From Oscillospiraceae bacterium (GTDB taxonomy: Bacteria > Bacillota > Clostridia > Oscillospirales > CAG-272): DNA of 64,000 bases. Shown here one piece after another: positions 32,664 to 40,045 of this stretch; positions within the stretch are counted from its first letter, which is position 1, and each line of letters begins with the position of its first letter. The DNA lies in NCBI GenBank assembly GCA_015063805.1, contig SVTK01000009.1:1-64000 (forward strand). The letters are read 5' to 3'. The notes below the pieces were generated by a model. It saw only the letters and a list, made by a program, of their open reading frames with translations. It was not told the origin of the DNA and did no database searches. Both the position numbers and the translations under genes were made by a program.

Positions 32664-34394
32664 TTAAATGCTGAAGTCGAAACGGAAATCCGACCAGTTG
32701 GCCAGGGCATAGAGGCCGTCCTCCTCACGGCGGATCAGCGCGCCCTCCTCCACCAGCTCGTTGAGCATCTCGGTGGCCATGTCCACACCCCACGGACCGG
32801 CATTCTCGTAGTACTTGGGGCCGACATAGACGGGGGTATCCTTGCCGCGCTGTCTGACGCAGAGCGCATCGTACATACGGCGCTTATAGGTGTAGCGAAC
32901 AGCACGGCGCTTGGGTGCGCAGAGATTGTTGTCGCGGCAGAAGGTGTTCAGCAGAATGTGCGCAACTCTCGCCTCGGGCTGACCCCAAAGACCGATGATG
33001 CAGTTGTACTCGGGCACTTCTGCCGGCAGGGCATCCACCAGAGCCTGCAGCTCGGCAGCATCGGCACCGGCTTCCTTGCGGGCCTTGAGGGCGGCGAAAT
33101 CCACCTTGAACTGGGCGAACTGACGGATCTGATACAGGTGAGGCACCATCAGGCGATAGAGCTGGCTGCGGGAGATGGGGAATTCCACGCCGTCGGCGGG
33201 CTCTTCCTCACCCAGCAGGGTCTCAAAGTCGGCAATGACGGCATCGGCGCGGGCAAGGATGTCGGCGTAGTCGCCGTTGACCAGCTTGTAGCCCGGCTCA
33301 CGCCACCAGTAGGTATCCCACTTGTCGCCGCTGCGGGCATCACGGATCAGCTCCAGGGCCGCCAGCAGCTTTGCCTTATTGGCGGGGTGGGAAGCACCCG
33401 TGATGGCCTCGGCACTGTCGGCCAGCAGGGCATCGGGATCGGCTGCGGGATCAATGAGCAGGTGGCCGGCAGCATACATGGAGAAGAAGTTGAGCAGATG
33501 GTAGGAGTCCATCTCGCTCCAATAGGAGGGAGTCATCACCCCGTCAGCCTGGGCGCGGGTCTGATTGTACACGTCGGAGAGGACGCGGTTATTGACACAC
33601 ATGAAGGGGAACTGGTCGATCTCATACTCACAGGTGTACCAACCCCAGGAGCCGAGACCGCAGCCCAGTGCCTGAACACCCTCGCGGAACTTGGCACGCT
33701 TGCCTTCCTCACGCCAGGTAGGCAGGAAGGGGAGCTCCATGAGCATAATATCGTCCATGCCGGCATCCACCAGCTCCTGAGGATAGGAAGCAGGGGAGCC
33801 CCAGGTATCCACTGCGATCTTGATATCGGGATTCTTGGCACGGAACTTATCGGCCAGCAGCTTGGTGAAGTACAGAATGCTGGGGGTATCCTTCAGGTGG
33901 CCGGGATCGAAGAAGTGGGCGATCACACGATCGGCGTAGGGCGCCAGATCGGCATAGATGTCGTAGTATTTGTTGAAGGCAGCCAGCACGCGGGGATCCT
34001 CGCAGGCGGGTTTTTCGGGATCGGCGTTGCGGTATGCCACCGTATTGTCGTGCCAGCCGTGGCCAGAGAATTCGGCAGCCCAGCACCAAACGGTAAACTT
34101 CATGCCGTTCTTGTGCAGCTCGTTGGCCAGCACCTTGTAGCGGTCATGGACGATTTCCCAGGAGCCGCTGGCACGCCATGCGGACACCATATCGGTCACC
34201 TGAATACCGGTGAAGCCGCAGGCCTTCATCATTTTGACGTAAGCCGCCAGCTGACGGTCGGACAGGGATGCAAAGTCCACCAGAAGAGAGGTGGCCATAT
34301 TGCTGATAAAGCCGCGGTTGTAGTCCACCTTCCAGGTGCACACCGTAGCCTCGCGCTCGGCGATCCAGGGATTCTGAGGGGTATAGTTCATCAT
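32664..34394 (-). CDS. Large cytoplasmic protein, possibly glycoside-hydrolase-like
   Basis: The 576-residue product has no signal peptide. Its first 330 residues look like a TIM-barrel of the sugar-hydrolase kind: FTGIQVTDMVSAWRASGSWE, GMKFTVWCWAAEFSGHGW, KIAVDTWGSP and DDIMLMELPF alternate strands and acidic loop ends. The later part is helical (residues 340-480) with a small winged-helix-like end (LNELVEEGALIRREEDGLYA). I cannot name the family or substrate. It is a single-gene unit with strong RBS GGAGG, a promoter at 34431-34459 and a palindrome over its start site, so it is probably regulated by a specific repressor. Confidence 0.65.
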   Translation of the reverse strand: MMNYTPQNPWIAEREATVCTWKVDYNRGFISNMATSLLVDFASLSDRQLAAYVKMMKACGFTGIQVTDMVSAWRASGSWEIVHDRYKVLANELHKNGMKFTVWCWAAEFSGHGWHDNTVAYRNADPEKPACEDPRVLAAFNKYYDIYADLAPYADRVIAHFFDPGHLKDTPSILYFTKLLADKFRAKNPDIKIAVDTWGSPASYPQELVDAGMDDIMLMELPFLPTWREEGKRAKFREGVQALGCGLGSWGWYTCEYEIDQFPFMCVNNRVLSDVYNQTRAQADGVMTPSYWSEMDSYHLLNFFSMYAAGHLLIDPAADPDALLADSAEAITGASHPANKAKLLAALELIRDARSGDKWDTYWWREPGYKLVNGDYADILARADAVIADFETLLGEEEPADGVEFPISRSQLYRLMVPHLYQIRQFAQFKVDFAALKARKEAGADAAELQALVDALPAEVPEYNCIIGLWGQPEARVAHILLNTFCRDNNLCAPKRRAVRYTYKRRMYDALCVRQRGKDTPVYVGPKYYENAGPWGVDMATEMLNELVEEGALIRREEDGLYALANWSDFRFDFSI

Positions 34395-34416
34395 ATCAAC
34401 CTCCGTTGTGAAATGT

Positions 34417-34429
34417 ATGACAATGTCAT
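34417..34429. promoter_or_regulatory. Palindromic operator candidate
   Basis: ATGACAATGTCAT is a perfect 6-1-6 palindrome placed 1 nt downstream of the -10 box (34431-34436) of the promoter for the 32664-34394 gene. Position suits a repressor site. Confidence 0.5.
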
Positions 34430-34430
34430 T

Positions 34431-34459
34431 ATTATAACAGACTTTCTCACAAACCGCAA
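34431..34459 (-). promoter_or_regulatory. Promoter of the large unassigned gene
   Basis: Complement: -35 TTGCGG (34454-34459), 17-nt spacer, -10 TATAAT (34431-34436). Confidence 0.7.
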
Positions 34460-34490
34460 GACAAAAAACGAATTTTTTGCAATTTTCGGT

Positions 34491-34955
34491 TTATTTTCCT
34501 GCATCCAGGGCAGAAAGCACCTCGGCGGCGTTGGTATCGGGCTTCACTTTCGGCATCACGGCGGTGATCATTCCCTCCTCATCCACAATAAAAGTACTGC
34601 GGACAATGCCCCAGCTCACCTTGCCGTAGAGCTTTTTCTCCTGCCAGACGTCATAAGCCTCAATGGCGGTACGCTCGGGGTCGGAGAGCAGGATGAAGGG
34701 CAGGCTGTACTTTTCGGCGAAGCGCTGATGGGAGGCAGTACTGTCCCGGCTGATGCCGATGACCTCCACGTTTCTCTCCCGGAATGCAGCGTATGCCCCC
34801 GCAAAGGCGCAGGCCTGGCGGGTACAGCCGGGGGTGTTGTCTTTGGGATAAAAGTAGATGACCACCTTTTTGCCCCGGAAATCGGACAGGGACACCGCCC
34901 TGCCCTCCCGGTCGGTAAGGGTAAAATCGGGCGCTTTGCTTCCTACGTTAAGCAT
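34491..34955 (-). CDS. bcp: Thiol peroxidase / peroxiredoxin, Bcp type
   Basis: A 154-residue peroxiredoxin. YFYPKDNTPGCTRQACAFAG holds the peroxidatic Cys (PGCT) and, five residues on, the resolving Cys, the spacing typical of atypical two-cysteine Bcp/PrxQ enzymes. These reduce hydrogen peroxide and organic peroxides using thioredoxin; a thioredoxin gene lies 1.7 kb away at 36655. The gene stands alone, with AAAGGAGAAAG before the ATG. Confidence 0.92.
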   Translation of the reverse strand: MLNVGSKAPDFTLTDREGRAVSLSDFRGKKVVIYFYPKDNTPGCTRQACAFAGAYAAFRERNVEVIGISRDSTASHQRFAEKYSLPFILLSDPERTAIEAYDVWQEKKLYGKVSWGIVRSTFIVDEEGMITAVMPKVKPDTNAAEVLSALDAGK

Positions 34956-35013
34956 ATCTTTCTCCTTTTATCGTCCAAATTTGAGATCATATCCCCATAC
35001 AGCCACCGCAACG

Positions 35014-35163
35014 CCAAGGCTCCCTCCGGGAGGGAGCTGGCACGGCAAAGCCGTGACTGAGGGAGAGTGCGCAGCCGAAGAATTTCTCTGAAGCGTACAG
35101 TTGCGCAGGCTCCTTCCGTCTCGTGCTGCGCACTCGCCACCTCCCTCTCGGAGGGAGGCTTGA
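35014..35163. mobile_element. MITE-like palindromic element (about 150 bp)
   Basis: The outer inverted repeats are CAAGGCTCCCTCC (35015-35027) and GGAGGGAGGCTTG (35150-35162), 12 of 13 matching. Inside them a second pair, AGTGCGCAG (35066-35074) and CTGCGCACT (35126-35134), extends the palindrome, and a GCACGGCAAAGCCGTGAC hairpin lies at 35040. It codes for nothing and sits between two genes. Elements of this look are common in Clostridia and are mobilised in trans or act as structured RNA; no second copy is visible in the window. Confidence 0.72.
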
Positions 35164-35209
35164 TCAGACAAATTCCGGTGAGAGCAAAAACACATGGGTA
35201 ACTTTTGAC

Positions 35210-35809
35210 TTATTGCTCCATGAGCCAGGCACGGCAGGGAGCGCCTTCGGCGCCACCAAGCGACAGCGGCGCAGCGTTGAGCAGATACGCCCCGCAGGGC
35301 ACATGGGCGGCGCGGATTCCCTCCAGCAGAACCGTCCCCGCCCCCAACAGCACCAGGTGCACCGCCATGGGCGCATCCTCCGGCCCCACGGTCTGGGACT
35401 CGTTCCCCACCAAAAGCACCCCTGCCCGGGCAAATACTTCCGCCGCTTCCAGGGTGATCACGGTGCTCCCACGGAAAAGCAGGCGGCGGGCCGCCTCGGG
35501 GTGAGCGGCGGATGCAGCGGCGAGGACAGCGCGGGCATCCTCTGCGGTGAGGGGGCCGTTGTGCTCGGCCAGGTATGCCGGCCCCACGGTCTGGGTCAGG
35601 GGGATCTGCTCCACCGTCTGCCCGTCCCGCAGAAAATGGGCGGGGGCATCCAGGTGGGTGCCGTTGTGGGCGCACATGGAGAAGGAAATGAGGTTGTACG
35701 GCTCCCCTTGCGCCATGTCGCAGAGGACCTTCTTTTCGGGCGCAGGATCGTCCCCGAACACCACACAACCGAAGACTTCCTGGGTAATGTCATAGATCTT
35801 CACAGCCAA
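35210..35809 (-). CDS. Cyclase / kynurenine-formamidase family metal hydrolase
   Basis: The 199-residue product has the family signature HNGTHLDAPAHF (HxGTHxDxPxH), whose histidines and aspartate bind the catalytic metal, after KIYDITQEVFGCVVFGDDPA. Members hydrolyse N-formylkynurenine, isatin or related amides, or close polyketide rings. The C-terminal CGAYLLNAAPLSLGGAEGAP closes the fold. Which substrate is used cannot be read. It has its own promoter, divergent from the Crp/Fnr gene, and no downstream partner. Confidence 0.88.
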   Translation of the reverse strand: MAVKIYDITQEVFGCVVFGDDPAPEKKVLCDMAQGEPYNLISFSMCAHNGTHLDAPAHFLRDGQTVEQIPLTQTVGPAYLAEHNGPLTAEDARAVLAAASAAHPEAARRLLFRGSTVITLEAAEVFARAGVLLVGNESQTVGPEDAPMAVHLVLLGAGTVLLEGIRAAHVPCGAYLLNAAPLSLGGAEGAPCRAWLMEQ

Positions 35810-35832
35810 AACCTCCTTGAGAGATTGCCTCC

Positions 35833-35861
35833 ATTATATCACAGCAGCCGGGGCAACTCAA
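35833..35861 (-). promoter_or_regulatory. Promoter of the cyclase gene
   Basis: Complement: -35 TTGAGT (35856-35861), 17-nt spacer, -10 TATAAT (35833-35838). Confidence 0.7.
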
Positions 35862-35900
35862 GTCCCGGGAGAAAATTTCTCTTCCCCGGCCCTCTCCCTC

Positions 35901-35929
35901 TTGAAGCGGCGAAAAATCTGTGTTATACT
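35901..35929 (+). promoter_or_regulatory. Promoter of the Crp/Fnr gene
   Basis: -35 TTGAAG (35901-35906), 17-nt spacer, -10 TATACT (35924-35929). Confidence 0.75.
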
Positions 35930-35979
35930 GTAGTAAAAATATCCGCCTCGGCGGACAGCAAAAGACAAAGGGTGATTTG

Positions 35980-36654
35980 ATGGAAAACTGCATTTTCGCA
36001 TCGCTTTACGCCAAGCATTTTCCCTTTTGGGGGGAGCTGAAGGAGGAAGACCGGGCCATGCTCTGCCGCAGTACGGCATCGGTGACCTATCCTCGCGGCA
36101 CCACCATCCACGACGGCACCGACTGCACCGGGGTTATCATCGTCCGCACCGGCTGTCTGCGGCTGTATATGCTCTCGGAGGAGGGCAAGGAAATTACCCT
36201 CTATCGCCTTTTCCCCGGGGACATCTGTATGCTGTCGGCCTCCTGCGTGCTGCAGAGCATCACCTTTGATGTGATTGTCAGTGCCGAAGAGGACAGCGAA
36301 TGCTGTGTCATCGGGGGCTGTGCCTTTGCCGAGCTCACCGGACGGGTGCCAGCGGCCAAAATCTTTGCCCTGGAGACAACGGTGTCCCGCTTCTCCGATG
36401 TGATGTGGGTCATGCAGCAGATCCTGTTCATGAGCATGGACCGCCGACTGGCCATTTTCCTGCTGGACGAAGTGTCCAAGCAGGGGGGGGATACCGTAAA
36501 ATTAACACACGAGCAGATCGCCAAGTACATGGGATCTGCCCGTGAGGTGGTTTCGCGTATGCTGAAATATTTCGCCGCCGAGGGCATTGTGGAGGCTACC
36601 CGGGGTGGGGTCACCCTCTTGGATAAGCCCCGCCTGCGCCGGCTGGCCGGGTGA
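35980..36654 (+). CDS. Crp/Fnr-family transcriptional regulator
   Basis: Start ATG 35980 follows AAGGGTGAT. Residues 20-135 form the cyclic-nucleotide-binding-type sensor (VTYPRGTTIHDGTDCTGVII, GKEITLYRLFPGDICMLSAS) and residues 155-220 the winged helix (KLTHEQIAKYMGSAREVVSR). Several cysteines (residues 46, 86, 91, 109, 110 and 114) could serve a redox or Fe-S sensing role but do not form an Fnr-type cluster. It is divergent from the cyclase gene and abuts the thioredoxin gene end to end, so redox control is plausible but unproven. Confidence 0.86.
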   Translation: MENCIFASLYAKHFPFWGELKEEDRAMLCRSTASVTYPRGTTIHDGTDCTGVIIVRTGCLRLYMLSEEGKEITLYRLFPGDICMLSASCVLQSITFDVIVSAEEDSECCVIGGCAFAELTGRVPAAKIFALETTVSRFSDVMWVMQQILFMSMDRRLAIFLLDEVSKQGGDTVKLTHEQIAKYMGSAREVVSRMLKYFAAEGIVEATRGGVTLLDKPRLRRLAG

Positions 36655-36960
36655 TTATTTCACCAGGGCCAGGACCTGTGCCTTGGGCTTTGCCCCCAGG
36701 GAGCGGTTGACCTCTTCGCCGTTCTTGAGCACCACCAGGGTGGGAATGCTCATCACACCGAAACGCTGGGCCAGCTCGGGCTCCTCATCCACGTTGACCT
36801 TCCCCACCACCAGGTCGGGATTTTCCTCCGCCACCTGATCCACAATGGGAGAGAGCATACGGCAGGGGCCGCACCAGGGTGCCCAGAAGTCCACCAGGAC
36901 GGTTTTTTCGGTATTCAGGGCCTCGTCAAAATTCGATTTATTCAATGCAAGTACAGACAT
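36655..36960 (-). CDS. trxA: Thioredoxin
   Basis: A 101-residue thioredoxin with the active site FWAPWCGPCRM near residue 30 and the cis-proline motif MSIPTL near residue 70. It reduces disulfides, including those of ribonucleotide reductase and peroxiredoxins such as the Bcp protein at 34491. Its stop codon directly touches that of the converging Crp/Fnr gene; no terminator lies between. An extended -10 (TGGTATAAT, complement 37002-37010) is the likely promoter. Confidence 0.95.
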   Translation of the reverse strand: MSVLALNKSNFDEALNTEKTVLVDFWAPWCGPCRMLSPIVDQVAEENPDLVVGKVNVDEEPELAQRFGVMSIPTLVVLKNGEEVNRSLGAKPKAQVLALVK

Positions 36961-37001
36961 GATTGACTTCCTTTCTGTGTTGTTTTTTTCTTTGTGTCTG
37001 T

Positions 37002-37010
37002 ATTATACCA
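37002..37010 (-). promoter_or_regulatory. Extended -10 promoter of trxA
   Basis: Complement TGGTATAAT; the -35 region is poor, which suits an extended -10. Confidence 0.5.
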
Positions 37011-37042
37011 CATTTTTTGCCTTTGTACTGTGATTTGGTCAC

Positions 37043-37089
37043 AAAAAAACACGCGCCGACAAAATTTTTTTGCCGAAGCGTGTTTTTTT
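37043..37089. terminator. Hairpin with A/T runs upstream of the dehydrogenase operon
   Basis: AAAAAAACACGC (37043-37054) pairs with GCGTGTTTTTTT (37078-37089) around 23 nt. It looks like a terminator, but no gene ends here; the 36961-37289 gap otherwise holds only the trxA and dehydrogenase promoters. Confidence 0.5.
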
Positions 37090-37190
37090 CACTGTTTAGC
37101 CAAAAGCCACACCCCCGCCCCCTTCCCCGCGCCGATTGTGTAAAGATTGAATAAAAATGCCACGAGAGCGTTTTTTCTTTAACGATGCCC

Positions 37191-37219
37191 TTGACTTTTT
37201 TGGCATAAAGTGATAAAAT
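37191..37219 (+). promoter_or_regulatory. Promoter of the 2-oxoacid dehydrogenase operon
   Basis: -35 TTGACT (37191-37196), 17-nt spacer, -10 TAAAAT (37214-37219); the leader is AT-rich and about 65 nt long. Confidence 0.75.
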
Positions 37220-37289
37220 GCTATATGTGAGATTGTGCGTATAAATATGGAAAAATAATCAAAAAGTTATATTGAAAGGAATGATTCAA

Positions 37290-38630
37290 ATGGCACTACC
37301 GATTATCATGCCGCGTCAGGGACAGAGCGTGGAAAGCTGTATCATTACAGCGTGGAACAAAAAGGTCGGCGACACTGTAGAGAAGGGCGATATCCTTTTC
37401 TCCTATGAGACCGATAAATCTTCCTTCGACGAGCCTGCACCCGAGGGCGGTAAAATATTGGCGATCTTCTGCGAGGAAGGCGACGATGTTCCCTGCCTGG
37501 AGACTGTTTGTGTAATTGGCCGGGACGGGGAAGATTTTTCTGCTTTCATCCCCAAGTCCGACGACGCTGAAGAGGCCGCTCCCGCTGCCGAAGCTGCTGC
37601 TCCTGCCGCTGCAGAGGCCGCTCCCGCCGCTGAGGCTGCCGCTCCCGTGGCTGCTGCCGAAATCACCGGCGCAATCTCCCCCAGAGCCAAGATCCTTGCT
37701 GCCAAGACCGGTGCTGACCTGCTCAAGGCTGCTCCCACCGGCCCCAACGGCCGTATCATCGAGCGCGACGTGCAGAGCCTGCTTGACCGCGGTCTGACCG
37801 TTTCCGGCGCTGCATCCGAGGGCTACACCACCGCAGTGGAAGGCTCCGGCATCAACGGCAAGGTCGTTCTCTCCGATCTGGCTCCCAAGGCTCCCGCTGC
37901 CGCTGCTCCCGCCGCTGAGGCTGCTGCTCCCGTGGCCGAGTACGTTGACGAGAAGCTGCCCAACATCAGAAAGGTTATCGCCAAGTCGATGCACGCTTCC
38001 CTGTCCACCATGGCTCAGCTCACCCTCAACACCTCCTTCGATGCCACCAAGCTCATGGCCTTCCGTGCTTCCCTCAAGAACGGCGCCGAGAAGATGGGCC
38101 TGGCCAACATCACCCTCAACGATATGGTGCTCTATGCCGTATCCCGCGTCCTGCTTAACCACAGAAGCCTCAACGCCCACTACCTGGACGACACCATGCG
38201 CTTCTTCAACACCGTTAACCTCGGTATCGCCGTTGACACCGAGAGAGGTCTGCTGGTTCCCACCGTCTTCGGTGCCGAGAAGCTGACCCTCAACGGCCTG
38301 TCCCGCGCTGCCAAGTCGGTCATCACCGAGGCACAGCAGGGCACCATCAGTCCTGACAAGCTCAAGGGCGGCACCTTCACCGTCACCAACCTGGGCTCCC
38401 TGGGCATCGAGAGCTTCACTCCCGTTATCAATCCTCCTCAGACCGGTATCCTGGGCGTGGACACCATCACCCGCCGCATCAAGGAAGTCAACGGCGAGGA
38501 TGTTTCCTACCCCGCAATGGGCCTGTCCCTGACCTTCGACCACAGAGCGCTTGACGGTGCTCCCGCAGCGAAATTCCTCAAGGAGCTTTGCTTCGCCCTG
38601 GAGAACTTCGACCTGCTTCTGGCGAAATAA
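37290..38630 (+). CDS. 2-oxoacid dehydrogenase E2 component (dihydrolipoyl acyltransferase)
   Basis: Start ATG 37290 is chosen from three in-frame starts because the lipoyl domain begins at once (MALPIIMPRQGQSVES); AAAGGA lies 9 nt upstream. The lipoyl Lys is Lys43 in ETDKSS. An Ala/Pro-rich linker (residues 95-130) leads to a peripheral subunit-binding domain (ISPRAKILAAKTGADLLKAA), a second Ala-rich linker, and the catalytic domain ending in FDHRALDG (His418, Asp422). It moves the acyl group from E1 to CoA and forms the core of the complex. Codon use is strongly biased, as for a highly expressed gene. Confidence 0.93.
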   Translation: MALPIIMPRQGQSVESCIITAWNKKVGDTVEKGDILFSYETDKSSFDEPAPEGGKILAIFCEEGDDVPCLETVCVIGRDGEDFSAFIPKSDDAEEAAPAAEAAAPAAAEAAPAAEAAAPVAAAEITGAISPRAKILAAKTGADLLKAAPTGPNGRIIERDVQSLLDRGLTVSGAASEGYTTAVEGSGINGKVVLSDLAPKAPAAAAPAAEAAAPVAEYVDEKLPNIRKVIAKSMHASLSTMAQLTLNTSFDATKLMAFRASLKNGAEKMGLANITLNDMVLYAVSRVLLNHRSLNAHYLDDTMRFFNTVNLGIAVDTERGLLVPTVFGAEKLTLNGLSRAAKSVITEAQQGTISPDKLKGGTFTVTNLGSLGIESFTPVINPPQTGILGVDTITRRIKEVNGEDVSYPAMGLSLTFDHRALDGAPAAKFLKELCFALENFDLLLAK

Positions 38631-38661
38631 GGCGAATTAAAGAGAGGAGAACATAGCTATC

Positions 38662-40020
38662 ATGTATGATCTGATTGTACTGGGCGGCGGCCCTGCCGGC
38701 TACAATGCCGCAGAGCGCGCAGGCCATGCGGGTCTGAAGACCCTGGTCATCGAAGAGAGAGCACTGGGCGGCGTTTGCCTCAATGAGGGCTGCATCCCCA
38801 CCAAGACTCTGCTCTATTCCGCAAAGATCTACGACTACGCCAAGCACGGCAAGGATTACGGTGTGACCTTCGGCTCCGCCGCCATCGACCATGCTTTCGT
38901 GGTCAACCGCAAGAACGGCGTCGTCAAGCAGCTGGTTTCCGGCGTTGGCGCAAAGCTGAAGAAGTGCGGCGTTGAGGTGGTCAAGGCGACTGCCATGATC
39001 AAGGAAAGAAACGCCGAGGGCTTCGTGGTTACCGCCGAGGGCAAGGACTATGTGGGTAAGCAGCTGCTGATCGCCACCGGTTCCTCCCCTGCCCTGCCTC
39101 CCATCGACGGCCTGGCTGACTCCCTCAAGGAGGGCTTCGCTCTGACCAACCGCGAGATCCTGGACATCACCGAGATCCCGAAGACCATCGTGGTTGTGGG
39201 CGGCGGTGTCATCGGTCTCGAGATGGCTTCCTACTTCAACTCCGTGGGTGCCAAGGTTTATGTCGTCGAAATGATGGATCACATCGCCGGCGCCGTTGAC
39301 CGCGACATCTCCAAGCTCCTGCAGAAGGATTACGCTTCCCGCGGTGTCGAGTTCATCCTCGGCGCTAAGGTTACCTCCATCAAGAACAAGACCGTCTCCT
39401 ACGAGAAGGACGGCAAGATCACCGAGATTCCCGCTGACTATGCCCTGGTTTCCATCGGCCGCCGTGCCCGCACCGCAGGCATCGGCTGCGAGAACATCGG
39501 CCTCAAGCTTGAGCGCGGCGCCATCGTCACCGACGAGCTGGGCAAGACCAATGTTCCCGGTGTCTGGGCTGCAGGTGACGTCAACGGCAAGTCCATGCTG
39601 GCACACACCGCTTACCGCGAGGGTGAGGTCTGCATCAACAATATCCTGGGCAAGAAGGACAGAGTCAACTACAACTCCATCCCCGCCGTCATCTACACCA
39701 ACCCCGAGGTTGCCTCTGTGGGCGAAACCGAGGAGTCTGCCAAGGCTAAGGGTCTTGACGTTGATGTCAAGAGCGTAACCCTCAAGTACAGCGGCAGATA
39801 CATCGCCGAGAATGAGCACGGCTACGGCATTCTTAAGGTGCTCACCGACAAGAAGCACAAGAATATTGTCGGTCTGCACATGATCGGTTCCTACGCATCC
39901 GAAATCATCTACGGCGCTGCCATGATGGTGGAGACCGAGATGCGCGTGGAAGACATCCAGAAGCTGGTGTTCCCGCATCCCACCGTTTGCGAGGTTATCC
40001 GCGAGTCCATGTTTATGTAA
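38662..40020 (+). CDS. lpdA: Dihydrolipoyl dehydrogenase (E3)
   Basis: A 452-residue flavoprotein disulfide reductase. DLIVLGGGPAGYNAAERAG binds FAD, GGVCLNEGCIPTK holds the redox-active Cys pair, and IVVVGGGVIGLEMASYFNSV binds NAD. The C-terminal dimer domain ends with FPHPTVCEVIRE, whose His-Pro/Glu pair is the acid-base of the E3 family. It reoxidises the lipoyl group of E2 with NAD+. GAGAGGAG precedes the ATG; the gene is 31 nt after E2 and 25 nt before E1. Confidence 0.95.
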   Translation: MYDLIVLGGGPAGYNAAERAGHAGLKTLVIEERALGGVCLNEGCIPTKTLLYSAKIYDYAKHGKDYGVTFGSAAIDHAFVVNRKNGVVKQLVSGVGAKLKKCGVEVVKATAMIKERNAEGFVVTAEGKDYVGKQLLIATGSSPALPPIDGLADSLKEGFALTNREILDITEIPKTIVVVGGGVIGLEMASYFNSVGAKVYVVEMMDHIAGAVDRDISKLLQKDYASRGVEFILGAKVTSIKNKTVSYEKDGKITEIPADYALVSIGRRARTAGIGCENIGLKLERGAIVTDELGKTNVPGVWAAGDVNGKSMLAHTAYREGEVCINNILGKKDRVNYNSIPAVIYTNPEVASVGETEESAKAKGLDVDVKSVTLKYSGRYIAENEHGYGILKVLTDKKHKNIVGLHMIGSYASEIIYGAAMMVETEMRVEDIQKLVFPHPTVCEVIRESMFM

Positions 40021-40045
40021 AAATTTTATAAGGAGATAAAAAACC

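Noticed and set aside
32958-35060. A 700-codon plus-strand open frame
   Set aside because: It is antisense to the 32664-34394 gene and to the peroxiredoxin gene and runs across the 254-nt intergenic gap; no start signals or family resemblance.
37043-37089. Riboswitch upstream of the dehydrogenase operon
   Set aside because: The hairpin lies upstream of the promoter at 37191-37219, so it is not in the operon's transcript; the 65-nt leader itself is AT-rich with no visible structure.
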